Part shown: positions 14,001 to 27,600 of the stretch, one piece after another | How the letters are laid out: every line of letters begins with the position of its first letter | Numbering within the stretch: position 1 is the first letter of the stretch | Assembly (NCBI GenBank): GCA_907165065.1 | Contig: OU015532.1 | Coordinates: 34,142,339-34,206,338 of the forward strand | From: Caprimulgus europaeus | Taxonomy: Eukaryota; Chordata; Aves; Caprimulgiformes; Caprimulgidae | DNA length: 64,000 nt | Reading direction: 5' to 3' | Notes under the pieces: model-generated | Database searches by the model: none | What the model was told of the DNA's origin: nothing | The model's input: only the letters and a program-made list of their open reading frames with translations | Position numbers and translations under genes: made by a program

Positions 14001-17000
14001 AACAAATGTTGACAATTTTTTAGCATAGGCATAGTGTACAAAAATAATATTTTAGTGCTCTTGATTTGCCTTTGTAATATTACATTATATTTCTTATGGT
14101 ATTTATAAAATCCTCAACATTATGCTGCCTGAGAATGTGGTATTACACTAATATCACACACTAAATGTAATATTTTAATTGAAAAAAATATTTCACATTA
14201 ATATATTACTGAAATCAGATAGTGTGACATCCGTGCTTCTTGTGAGTTTACCAAAGCAATGTGTTAATGTTGGAGAACTGTGAGATTTTTTTTCGAAGTA
14301 GTAAAGTCCATCTGTCTTAACCCTACAAAGACATTCAACAGTGAGAAAATGAGATTTTTTTTTCTAACTGCATATGCCTGGTTCAGAGGAGGCTACAAAG
14401 ACATTTTGAACTCATCCTCTGCTCCATTAGAGTAACTGAGTACTTGTAAAAACATTTTCTTGGCTTTCCTTTATACTTGAAGGAATTGCAGCTACGTGTC
14501 AGTAGTTTTGCAGCTTTGTAAAGGATCGATACAGTTTCTCATGCAGGACCTGGCCATAAAGGCAGCTCCCAAGTACAAATCCCTACATTCACTATGGAGC
14601 CTTCTGCATAAAAGATTGTACATCGTTACTCGCCGAGTGGCTACGCTCATGTCTGCTTTAAGCTACAGAAAAGCCTGTCAGGAACCAGGGTCCCAAAGTA
14701 GCAATATGAATTTTCCAAAGTACTTTTGTAGTTTGCAATCAATCATTTAACATTTATCTTTTGTACTTTTTGTACTTACTTCATAGTTAACTTTAAATAT
14801 ACCCATAAATCCCGTTGAATCAAGTTTCTTTTGAATAGAAATGGATTCAAACCTAAGTTTGATGTTTTCCGGAGGTGGTAGATATATGTTTCCAAACATT
14901 TTCTGAGCCTTGTTGCTTTTAGGTGTTTCACCATTCAGTTTAGCAGAAATGCTGATTCCTACAGTCTAAGCAAATGCACGGTGCACTGGATACAATTATT
15001 TGAAAATTCAGGCTGGGAAATGTGGTGGCTGCTCTGGTGTGTCAGTTGGAAGCTCCAAGGCGGCTCTGCTGGGACGGCTGCACTGTCACCAGAAATGGTG
15101 CATTCCTCAGGCTCTTTGGCTTTGTGTCTGCTCAGCTGTGTTCAAAAATCATACCTCCAGCCTTCACCATGTTTGAAGAAACTGTCTATTCCTACTGTCA
15201 TAGGCTTCTGATTGACTGCTACCAAAGAGAAACAAACAGGGCAGCTGTCACTCCGTCCAGAATTGGAACTAATAATGTGTCTTGTACAAAGAGATTGCAG
15301 ACATTGTGAGGTTATACCCCACGCAACCTTCCTCTTGTTTTCGTCTGTGTTTTCTCTTTCTGACTGAAACACAAACTACCTATTTCAAGCTCATGCTTCC
15401 TGCAAAAACGTGGAAAAAGTATAAGCAATAATTTTCCTTGCACTTGAAAAATGTGTTCTAAAGATTGGTTTCATCATGTAGATTTAATAATTCTGGATAG
15501 AAGAGCACGCTCGTGACAGGTCTGTATTTTCTTGGACATATTGCATTTGATTCTGAGTGCAGTTTTCAGCTTTTTTAAATGGAATTTTGTGGGGTTTGGG
15601 CGTTTGTTTTTCATTATGTTAAACATAGAGCATCCATATGTTGCTTTCCTTTGGAATCTTTAAGAAAACATACAGTCATTTAAATCTGGGCTATTTTATC
15701 CCTGCAGTCATAAAATTCCTGTAGAAGAAGATTTTTGCCTTATATGATATATTTTTTCTCCCTCTATTGTTGCAAGTGTGTGTTCTGATTCCCTTTCTTC
15801 ATTACACTTGTGTGACAAAGTTGCTGCAGGTAAGTATATGTGCATAGGATATGAAGCAAACTGTTAACTCCTATGATACACACTGTAACTCAAAATCTTG
15901 ACAAAGGTGCTCAGGTCATATCGCCAGTTCACGACCTTCAGGTTGGTAGAGTACAATAGGAAGTATAATAGCTGGCTTCCATGCTGTAATCTTTATTGTA
16001 AGAATAATACATGAGATCTTACATGCCTGTATCAGTTGCAAATGTTCTTGTAGCTCATTGTACAATATGTCAGATGAAATGGATTTCATGATCTTTTGTA
16101 TAATGCATATGTTCCAATAGTAATTTCAAACCTAATTTATTTCCTTAGAAATTCATTCATCTTTTGGGTGCCATTTTTAACCATCTTAATTTTCTATTAT
16201 ACAAGCATAGGGGGTAAATTCTTTACTCATATATGTATGTCCCACTCCCATTGGATTTTGTACAAGATTTACAGTATCTAAGGGGAGAATTTAGCTTAGG
16301 AGCATTTTTATTTTATCATTATCATACAAGCCGTTTTTTTTGTTCAGGACCTGGTAGTTATTTGCCAGTTGTATTTCATTTTGGTCTTGCTGATATAACT
16401 AGAAATGCTTTTAAAGATATAATTATTCCCAGATACCGTGCCTCTGTAAATGCCAAAGTTGACTTTGTCTTTCAAAATACATGGATAAGTTATTGGGAGT
16501 TTTAACATTAGCCTCAAGTGTGTCACTGAAAATAGTTACCACATTCTTCCTTTTTTTTTTTCAGTAGTGGATGTTGTTGGATGATGGGCATAGAAAATGA
16601 GGAAAACGGAACCTGCCACATTTTCTTGGCTGCAAATTCCGAAGAGCTCCTAAAACCATAGGCACAGTTGTTCTTATGCTTTTGCTTTTAATAGGAAGAA
16701 TGGGAGAATAGGGGATTGAGGTAGCCAAAAGAGCTTTTAAAAGTATATTTCATTGGGAAGAGTGGCATCCTGGCAAGAACAAACATATTAAGCTGCAGGG
16801 CATTGTTAAACAGAATAAAATTTTTGGCCAAGGGCAATGTAGAAAATGACAGTGCTGGAAATTCCTTTTTTCCTTTGGAAGAGAGGTTTTTTTCAGAGAG
16901 CAACATAATTGGCAAGTTTAAATACCTCTTATATACAGTGGGATCAGTTTATCCATTTGTTCTAGAAACTGCACAGTAATATTTCAGTCTCAGCCCTCTC

Positions 17001-19021
17001 TCTTATTAAGGAAGTATGAACTGAGTGTGTCTCTAAAGTTTAACAGTTTCAGTGCAGTCACTTGGACTATGAAGTAGTGTCTATAATTAATACCTACAGT
17101 TTCATACTCCACATTCTCCTCTATAAAGTTCTAGTTCTTTTATTTACCAATATGGTATATGAAAGCCCATCTAAGACATGGCATAATTACCTCTAGAAAT
17201 CTGTTTGGGTAGTAAAATGATATTTTTAAAAATTAGTGAAATACTTAAGAAGGTAGGGTTTTTTAATTCTAAGGTGTAAGGATGCTGAATAATATCTTTC
17301 TAGAAAATCCAATAGAGAAAAAAATGCCAGAAAGATCATTCCTAACTCAGGATTTTAGAAGAGCATGTAGGTTAAAAAAACACCACACTGTAAAATAGGC
17401 ATGAAAAATCTAGTAAGAAATAATCTTTGCTCATATCTCAAGTAGGAAAATTATGCAAAGTATGAAAATAAAAGTCCAAAACATATCTAAAGAGCAGTAT
17501 AGCCTGTAACAAAGCATGTGTGATGCCTGTGAGCACCAGCTTGTGAAAGCATCAGTTGCCCAATACATTGATGTCTCTTTCTCATAATTACATAAATTAT
17601 TTATTTAAACTCAGAATTGAAATATTTTATTCTTTAAAATATCTATTTGCATGAAGTCCATCTGAGAGGATGGTGACATTGCTCAGTTAAGTGTTAGTAC
17701 TGGTGCCTGAACCGTAGATACCTATCAGAAGGTTTACTGGCTGAAGTTGGCAAGTAATAAATGGCAACTGCAAGAGTTTTTATATAGATGCAGGTGGTCA
17801 CTCTGGGGAAGGTATCAACTGGGATAGTCCTACAAATTGCTACAGCTGATAGACAAATGATGGAACCAGTTGATACATTTAACGACATACATATATGAGA
17901 AGGCAGTCAGGAACATGGGTGGAGGAATTGAACAGAGGGAAGCAGCTTTGTTTCCAGTGCAGTGCTTAAGTGCTATGTAAATTTTAGTATTCCTGCCTTG
18001 GTGGCATAATAATGAGCTACACTTCTTTTGGTAAACTGCATTAGCATCTGTTCACACAGTTTCCTGGTAAATAAATCAAAGCAATGTAAAAAGGCTTAGA
18101 ATTATTTTTCTTTTCTTTGTTTTAGCACTTGGGTATATCCATGTTAATAATACCTAGAATCCTAGAAAGCATAAGCAGCCCTGTATACATCATCATCATT
18201 TTTTTCAGCTTGTGAGCTGAGTACGTTCTTGGCTATCCCTGCCTTTTCAGTGCCTGAAGATGGGAAGGAGTGTGTGATAGTATTGTGCATTTGTTCATAT
18301 TTTTCACAGTTTAGGTAAATTGAAACGCTATCTTGAGTCATAGCACAGTTAATCAGAGAGTGAACTGTGATTGTTTTTTTTTCCAGCTGCATTCTTTGTG
18401 CATGTCTACAGTCTTCTATTTTGTATTAGCACAGTCTGAACAGATTATTTGGATGTATAACCACAGTTAACTGCTCCTTCCTCGATTCTCTACTCTGTGA
18501 CCACTGTTCTGCATGTTTGTGAGGAGATGAATCTGCTAGGTGGATTTGTCTTAGATTTGACAAGTACGCAGCTAAATTCACCTGTTACAGACATCCTGCT
18601 GATGTGAATTTCTCTTTGTCTCTAACAGTTATCAATGTCTCTTGAATCTTTGTAACTTTTGAACTCAAAGGATACGGGAAAATGTCCTGTTGAGTTTGCC
18701 TGAATTCTGCTCACACATGCACAGTTACAAGAAGTGAAAAAGGAAGGACACTTTCCATTACATATACATGAAGTGTTTCGGTTTGCCAATATATTTTGGA
18801 ATATTTCCCAAACTGGAAATCTCAGTGTTCACCACTATCTTCAAATAAAATAAGGAATTATTTTGACAATTTCACTGCTGCCTAGTATAAGAGCTTGTCA
18901 TTGGTGTTACTAGTACAGATCACAGATTAAGCTGTTCTCTGTATATGCCTAAATAAGAGCAACAATCAGTGGTAAATGAAAATTGTGATGTATCTTTAAA
19001 AAAATACATGATACCCAGGGT

Positions 19022-19064
19022 AAAAAAAAAAACACCCCCACCCCCCCACCTCTCCTATCCCCCC
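19022..19064. repeat. A-run followed by C-rich tract
   Basis: A run of eleven A's leads into runs of five, seven and six C's separated by A, ACC and a short TCTCCTAT spacer. The complementary strand has enough G-runs for a G-quadruplex if the seven-base run is split. It is a simple low-complexity tract with no gene beside it. Confidence 0.7.
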
Positions 19065-20642
19065 ATGCACTGATCCACATATTTAAAACTCAGAATCCTA
19101 TTTAGGCAAGTAATTAAAAAACTTAAACATTACACCTCTGAAGCTATGTTTTTGAAAACAACCAGTGCAATTCAGTGATTCAGGTACATGGTTACCTACA
19201 TTGATAAGGTGAAACTGTTAGAATGTCACGTTATAAACAATGAATGGGGTTTTGTTAAATGTATCTTTTTCCAGTAAACCTGTTTTGCTGGCTGTGTCTA
19301 CCCATGTATAAAACACTGCTACCGCCAAAGCCATATCATTGGATTATATTCAGGTTTGGTTTTACTTTCCAGTGCATCTGCATGGCATAATTGGGCAGCA
19401 CTCTTTTGCTGTGCCTCTCGTTCCTCTTCCTGATGGCAATGGTTCATCACCAGCTGCTGCACAGCCACAATTGCCTTCCTCTCAGCACTGTTTACTTTTG
19501 ATTCTTCCTGAATGTGGTACATTTTGTTTTATGTCGTGTCACTGTTGTTATACTTACATAATGTACTTAAGTATTGTTTAGATTGACACAGTGTTAGTAC
19601 TAAAATTGAAAATAAAATGTCATTATTGGCAAGAACAGCTGTTTTCATGCACATCATTTTCTGAGCTTCAGTTTAATAATCAGGCTAAGCAGGAGTTTTG
19701 TACAAATGGTAGCATTTTTTCTTGAAGTACTCTGTGGACTTTAGATTTCCATCATAACAGAACTGAATAGTATAATGTAGCAGAAATGTTTGATGTGATT
19801 AAAAACTGTTTATTCTGGGTTTGTAATTGATTTAATTGTAACATCTAGAGGGCTGCAATTTTGAAAAGTTTCAGCCCTGATTGCCTATTATTCACATGAC
19901 AATGCTGAAATAAAATTACACTATAGTAAATGAAAACATAACAAATAACCTCAGTGGTTCAATAACATTTTGAAAGAAAATCAGTAGATGTTCTGCAGAA
20001 ATCACCTACAGGAACAGCAGAAAGAAAAGCCCATGTTTTAAATCAGCTTTTGTAAAAACCTGCTAAAAATTGACTATCACAGAAACTATCATAATGCTAC
20101 TCATCCAGTAGAGATGTTTTGATTTTCTCCTATAGTATTAAATAATACCTGTTTGTGAAGTGCAATCAAACATTAGGCAAAAAGACCTATTATCTATGCT
20201 GAAACAAAAAGGCACCCTATCCCTACCTCTTCCCCCAACCTTGACTACCCTCCATGTAAAAAAGTCAAATGGAAAATTTACCAAATACACTGGGAATCTA
20301 TGAGTGCTTAGATTCTGAAATTGAAAAAAAAATTGTCTGGTCCTTGATCCCACACAAAGCCTGGGTGATTTTAATTGGCTTTGCACAATATCTGGAGGCT
20401 CTTGTTGTGAACTGAGTTATAGAATAAGAAAGCCCTGGGTATAGGAGATTTCAACACTGCCTCATTAATTGTGTCATGCGCAGTATGACTCTATTAATTC
20501 CTGTAAAGAGAAAAACAAAAACAAGATTCAAATTATTAACAGTACAAATTATTATTATTTACAAGCTTTGTTCCCCTAAGAACAAAAAAATATTTTTTAA
20601 AAAAATAATTTTTAAAATTAATATATTACTATGAATATTAGT

Positions 20643-20678
20643 GTCATGTTTTAAGTTACTGTCATGCTTTAAGTTACT
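20643..20678 (+). repeat. 18-bp tandem duplication
   Basis: The unit GTCATGTTTTAAGTTACT is followed directly by GTCATGCTTTAAGTTACT, with one mismatch. It lies just right of an A/T-only stretch (about 20585-20628). It is probably a small slippage duplication. Confidence 0.8.
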
Positions 20679-23600
20679 GGACATACATGAAGGACCTAAA
20701 TTTAAATTCTGAAATTCAAACTTTCACATTTAAGACATTTGGCAATACCCATTCCTTCCTCTGTGTCTCACCACTGTAATTGTAATAAGCTTTTTGTGTA
20801 CAATTGGGCTTTATGTAATTGCACTGTAATCTATATAAAGCCCAGCAAATTCCACTGGCACTTTATGCTGGGACAGGCCTTGAACTTGCATAGTTATTGA
20901 TTTTACATAGTTCCTTGGTGCTTTATCTGTAGTTGTTAAGATCACATACAAGCTTTATATACTTTGCTTATACTAATATTTTCTCCTTTTTTCCCCCAAT
21001 TTTATTGACTTACAAGCCATTCTGATTTTCACAAATGGTTAGAATCAGGTTAACATTTTTCAGACTTGTTTAGATGACTGTGACTGCATCTTTGAGAATG
21101 TGTGGGTTTCTTGAACATTACTACACGTAGTCAACTTAATCTTTAAAGCAAAAATAATTTTGTGAACTACTTCTAATTGACATTAGGAGATGATGTCTTA
21201 GATTTTTTTTTTACTTTACTAATTCAGTTAAATATTTACTGGATAAAATTAAAAATGCTTCACAGATGACATTGGCTTAAATATTTGCTGTTGTTTCATC
21301 AATGTTAAATGATTTGTGTAGCTATGTCATTGAGCAGGTCTAATTCACTCTTTGGACCAAGCACTTGAAAATGTAGAGCAATACTATTATTTTGTTGAGA
21401 TGTATTTCATAATGTGTAATGGCAAAAATGAGCCATTAGACTTCTATATCATCCGAAAAGGAGGCAAAAGGATCTCTAAATAAACTTTCTCTGCACATAA
21501 GCAATATAACTTACAAATTCAGTATTTATTTTTTAATGTTTACTGATGTGGTTTAAAGTATTTATGAGTTAAAAGGAAAGACAGAGAACTATCAAGGAAA
21601 TTGAGACTAAAGCTGCTCTGCTTTATTTCTGTACTGATTTTTCTGAAAGGGATTTCTGGAATAGTAATACTACCAAAGGAAGGGCAATTGGTTCAAAAAA
21701 ATGAGAGCACAAAAATGTTCATTGAAGTGAAAGTGGCACGTTGCTATGTATAATCTACAGTGTCAAATCACAAGAGAGATTATAATATATAGGAAGAAAT
21801 GTAACAGAATGAAGATTTAACAAATTCCATTGAAAATATGATCATTAGTACTGTAAAACATGTATGACTAATTTTGAACTCATTTTGGTTTTGAGAGTCT
21901 CTGAATTGTTTAAAACATAATATCCTATTATGTCACTATGCATTCAGCTTTGCATTGCCAAGAATACATGTGCTTTAGCATTACTGAATAAAGGTTAAGT
22001 AGATCTCATGGAGCTTTTGAACACTTGAAAATGTTCAGAAACAGAGGGATCCATTGTCATATTATATCAGAGAACAAGAGATGGTCTAATCAAATATGAT
22101 CCTATCCTACAGACATAAACATTCCATTGCACACTGTACAGAAAACTTGTTACGTACAACTCTGCAAGTTTCTGGTTACCACCTTACCTTTCCCCTCTGG
22201 CCTCAAACCCCAGAGTAAGATCACCTCCTCATTTGGACTCTTCATTATTTTATGTAATTAAGAGCTCATGTCATAAAGAAGAAAATATCCCCTCTTCCTG
22301 TAGAGGAATGGTAGGCCACTAGAATGCTTTGTTTTACAAAAGTACCCATCACATGATTTTGGTAACCTCACTTTAAGGTACCCTTCTCAGCCAGTCATTG
22401 CCTTCAACAGAATCTGTTGGTATCTGGGCTGGTGTTCACAGCAAAGAAAGTGAAGGAACTGACATAGGAGGTGCTTCTGTAAGATCTGTGTCCTTTCCTG
22501 GTTGCACTCAGCCTGGCCAAAACCTGCATAGGTAGTTTTTACTGCCTACTCTGTTTCTTGAAGATCTGAGATTTTAATCAATCTGTATAAAGTTTTCTGT
22601 GTCTTCTGACTGTGACAGTTAATTTGGAATCCTTCAAATGTGACTGAAATATTTTTTTTTCTTGTTAGAAACAAAAGATTTGTGGCAGAAACAGAAGGCA
22701 AGCAAAATGACCTAGAAGAATGAGCACCCTTTTCCTTCACAAAGTATACCACACTGTGCTAACTGCTGTACACAAAGGGAAGGTGAATTATTACACTAAG
22801 AATGGATTAAGCTACCTAATCACAGATGTGGTCTAGTGTAGTCTTTGGGGTATCATTTACATTCTTCCAGGAAGTTCTACAATAATCTAAACAGGTGATA
22901 ATAGGTCTCACTAAATAACATTTAGAGAACGTTGTATAGGAGTAACAGATTGTTAATCTGGCTTTGTAGGTTTAAGAGCCTACTTCTCAGTCTGTCTGCA
23001 AGATCAGAAAGTGAACTGGTGCTCTTTAGAAAAGGAGATGAAAGGTAGTTTCTAGGAGGTTATTTCCAGTGAGTGCTGTTGCTCTTTCTTCCTTGCTCTT
23101 TCTCGGTATGACAGGCTTTATACCATATCAAGAATCATTAACTCTTTAAGTGATACGGGGCACAAATCCTCTAGAGGTTATTGAAAAAAAAGTCTTGAGA
23201 ACTTCCTGGATCATGGAGGAGAAGACAAAGGGCTAGAGGAAACACAGAGCTAAAGGGACATTCAAAAATGTTAATGGCTATGACCTTTTATTTAAGATAT
23301 GTGGTAGTGGGAGAAATACTTTAGGACTCAGCAGAGAATGAAGAGGCATGGAACAGAAATACACCTTCTTTTATTCTCTGTACATTGCATCAAAGAAATA
23401 TTTGAATTCATCTGAATTTTACTTTTTCCAGAATGTCTGTCAAGAAATTTTGGCTGAGATTAAAAGGAGTAACAATGGAGGAGTTATTTGATAATTTAAA
23501 ATTGGCATGAATAGCATTCGGATGTCATTTTTCCACAAAGTTTACTTATGTAACTAGAAATGTGGTACAACTGAAAAGGGGGCAGTACCTACTTGTTGTC

Positions 23601-24399
23601 AGCGAAATACGATGATGTTTTAATCTATAACAGTGGGGGGTTTTTTCATGTGACTTGTAACAGTATAGGAATGACACTGGGACTGCTAATACTGAAATTT
23701 AGACTTGCAGAATTTCTTTACTATGGCTTGTCCTCCACCTACACCCTGAAGTTCAGACACTTGCTATTAAATTCATTATTCTACCTAAAAGATTAATTTC
23801 GTACACTGCTAATGAGATGGCCCTCAGGAAAGATGGAGAATCTGAGCCCTGTTAACATACAATAAAATATATCTGCCAAAGCTTGAAAAATTAACAAACA
23901 TGAATAAATGCAGTGTTATTAGAACTATTTTAAAATAGCTGCATTTTGGACATGAGATGGCTTATTTGGCATGTTAGAAGTTATCCGCTACCTACTGCAT
24001 CAGAAATTAGAGAGCATCTTCAAAGTTGTCCTTTTCCCCCCATCGAAATGACAAGGATTTACAGTGACAGGATAGTTCAGTGCTTTGGACATGAAAGATT
24101 TGACTCGCTATCTCCTTTATAGAGGTGCTCTCTTCCTTCTCTGGAAAGCTGGTTTATAGTATTTTTCTCTTTCACGTGAAATAAGCACTTTTTGCATTGT
24201 GGAATGTTACAGCAGTACACATATACACATTAGAGATGCTATGTAAACACCTAACATAGCTGAATACCTAACCATACTCTGAATAACTAACATATCCCAA
24301 TTTTTCAGAGCAAGATTCTCAGACTGAGTGAACTGCACATTTCAGTGTATAAACACTAAAAGGAACTGCAAGAAATTCTAGGGTCATTGATTAGGGACA

Positions 24400-24600
24400 A
24401 AATAGGAGAACACTTGGACAGGTGCAGACTGGTCAAAGACAACCAGGACATTTATAAAGGGGAAGCCATGCTTGTCAAATGCTATTAACTTGTTTGAGGA
24501 GGTGACAATGAGAGCTGACAGGGGTGAAGCAACAAACATAATCTGCTTGGACATCAAGATGGCTTTTGATACTGGTACACTGAAGACCAGATACAGTGTT
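24400..24600 (+). mobile_element. LINE reverse-transcriptase palm fragment (CR1-like)
   Basis: A frame starting at 24448 reads TFIKGKPCLSNAINLF, matching the GFTKGKSCLTNL-like block of non-LTR reverse transcriptases. In the same frame at 24541-24573 it reads ICLDIKMAFDT, corresponding to the YLDFSKAFDT motif A. The first Asp of that motif, a metal ligand in the active site, is present. About 50 codons are open between and around these blocks, a long uninterrupted stretch for such a diverged copy. No endonuclease domain or 3' end is seen next to it, so this is an internal fragment. The family is probably CR1, though another LINE clade is possible. Confidence 0.7.
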
Positions 24601-27600
24601 AGTAAGCATCCAATGATAAAGTGACTGACAGAATGTCTTTAGAATCTCTTAAACTCAATCCTGTTGACATATCACAGCAAATCATAAGCAAAGATGTACA
24701 AGAGTGATAGACAGAAATGAATTTGGTAGGGATTTTTCACAATTACAGACGACGAATGAATCAGAAAGATTGTGAAGGGAGGACACAGAAAAAGCAGAGG
24801 GGCGGGAGAGGAAAAGAACTGACCTGTTCATATATTTTGATAGAGAAAAGGCTATGAAGTTTAGTTTACGGAAGATCACTGAAGAAGAGATGAGCATAGA
24901 GACCCCTGACATATCCCTCTGTATCTGTCTATATCTGCCCTGAAGTTTATTACAGACAGGAAGTGATTGCTGGAGGGAACAGATGATTCTAAGTATATGC
25001 TGGATGTCTGCTGGGACCAAGGCTCATAAAACCTTGTTCAAAAGGGAAAAATTGAGGATTTATTCCTACCTAAACCATATTTAATTATTAAATACTAAGC
25101 ACTCCTGCACTTGATACCTTGTCTTGTTACTTTTTAATGGAGAATAGAAATAGAAGAGTAAAGGATTGTTGACTTCATCTTTCTGTACAGTCATTTCTCT
25201 GGATGTGTTCACATTCTATTTTATATGGCAGTGTTTGCCTTTCATCACTTTCCATTTGCTAATGGAAGTATTTAGAGTGTTTAACAAACAGGTAACAATT
25301 CGAATAAGGCTCAGCTGCAAAAAAAGTTAGCAAAGCTCTTTTTGAAACAAAATTTTTGGTTGAGGTGGATAACTATATGGAAAACCTGAGGTAATAAACA
25401 AACAATATACGTTATGAGATCTTTCCATTCAGTTGTATATTCTTCATGTCTAGAATGCTGCACGAAGTTACAATACACCTTTTTGTTTTCAGATAATTGG
25501 TGCACAGATAAAAATATTCCCTTGTGAAAAGTGGAAGTGTACATTACTGGTGTGAAATAGCCATGGAGGGGTAGGGCGGAAGCATCTAATGAGAAGAACT
25601 AAATTTTAACTGATAAGCTATTTTTGGGGTTTCTTTTGCTAGGCATTATGCAATACTTTTCAAAATTTTTGACAAAATTTTCTTCATGTCCTGTGTTAGC
25701 ATTTAAAAACAAAAATAAAAGGTTTTGCAACATAATCTTTAAATCATTTTATTGTTTTTACAATTAAAAGTTTATGTTCTATCTCAAAACGGTGGTCTGG
25801 TGCTTATAATTTAATTCAGCAAACAGAGGCAGAGAATATTGATCAGAAAATTGGTCCCTAAGAAACAGGAACAGCTCTTTGCAACTGAAGAAACAGTACA
25901 ACAGGTACCGTTCCTGTCTTGAAGAGAAATGCAGGGGATCAAAAATGCAGAAACACTGTGAAGTTCAGATACACGAGGGCAGTGTACCAACTCTCCAAGA
26001 GAGGGCTGGGCTAATTTTTGAGCTGCTAACTGAGAAGCATAATTTGGACATTCTCTAGTTCTAAGCAGCTCTGCAACTGCTCTCCATCTTGACTGAAAAG
26101 CCTTATTTGCATTTGATTTTTGTGAGTACAAGAAAAAACAACTCTAAGTTTGGGAAGAAATTTGCTTTTGTGGGTTTTCTGTTAGTTAAGAGACAAAGCC
26201 ATGCCATGATGATGGCTTAAGTGGCCAAATGTGCCAGAAAAAGAAGAACACAACTAGAAAATACAGGGCTATGTTCTTATTCTCACTTATTTTGATTTTC
26301 TCAGAATCAGCCTGTTTGGAGCACTTCCAATACCAAATTTGAATAAGGGAAGAGTCATCCTGGGAAACAGGCTAACATTTTGGGACTACAGGAAAATGTA
26401 ACTCCAATTTATTTTTTATTTGTTTGTTTGTTTAGCCCTTTAATCATCACTTCTTTCCTGTGTTTTGGTTTATGTTATTTGAAGCAGGGAAGCATAATTA
26501 CCAGACTATATCAAATATGAACTAGGTATATTTTTGAATAAGGAAATTAATGCATACTGGAATAAAACAGGAAAACAAAAAGGCAAACGTGGAATATTGT
26601 GCATTTATATATTTCTATGCCTTTTTTTTTAACAAACTGAATATTTTAAATCTACTTTGGATACTGAAAAAAAGACAAGCAAATTAATATTTTTGTAATA
26701 TAGATGTCATCTTATATTTCATGCCTGATTCATTTGAAAATGTAGATTAATTTGCAAACAGTTTAGAGAGGTGAACTATTGAATTGAGTCCTATAAGATT
26801 TAGGATTTGTCATCTTTTAAAGTTGACACCCAGTGAGAGCTTGTCAATTACAAAGAAGTGAAATGAAGTGAAAATAAGCCTCGTCTTCATCTTCTTGTTA
26901 TATGCTTGGCTGGTTATAGAGAGACACCATTTAGAAGCTCAGAATAATTACTTGCAAAGTATTTTTCACTTTAAACCAAAATTATGTATTATTTTATCTC
27001 ACTCCATTATGATATAGCAGTTACTGTAATTTCCTAATCTCGTAGCCAAAATAGTCTTTCAGTACTGATGTGACCACCTGAAATGTAAGTTTGTTTGGGT
27101 TAAAAATGAAAAAAGCTGTTTAGAGTGGGATATCTTTTCAAACATTACTAATCCTTTTGTAGTGGGTTATTCAGAATTTCTTCACTTTATAAATCTACAG
27201 CAGCATGTAATTTACCAAATATACATATGATACAGAGAGAACGTCAACAGTATAAACCTTTTTTATTTACATGCAAACACATCAACATTCTCTTCCAGCT
27301 TAAATGTGTATTGTGTTATAAGTCTCTTGCTCAAAGATCTGATTTTTGCACAGCTCCTTCTTTTAAACCTTTCCATAGTCTGTAATAGAGCCTTTTTGAT
27401 GGGGTTTTCTCAGACAGAACTGAATTAGCACTTTTTCTCCTACCAGTTTTATTCATCACAATGAATGCTTAGAGCAGTTCTGTAAGCATGTAACTCATGT
27501 CATCCTGCTGTCTTTGCATCCAACATTCCTACACTTAATAAATTTCTGTACTAAATGTCATTTTATCAAAACCCGTGAGTTATTTTAGAAGAAAGTACTC

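Larger units (their letters stand above)
11041..24399. other. Long gene-free AT-rich stretch
   Basis: No gene is supportable in this 13-kb stretch. I looked at the longer open frames. These include 13487-13693 on the + strand, preceded by TTTTCCCTCCAG and interrupted by a donor-like AAG/GTACTT at 13622, and 15022-15309 on the + strand, in a slightly GC-richer patch. None matched a family I know. Small low-complexity features are listed separately. Several T-rich tracts ending in AG (for example at 5805, 11748, 16563 and 18125, inside and near this stretch) resemble splice acceptors, as expected by chance in AT-rich DNA. Confidence 0.5.

Noticed and set aside
24682..25020. 112-codon minus-strand open frame
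   Set aside because: No domain or conservation signal is visible. It lies antisense to the region right of a dead LINE fragment.
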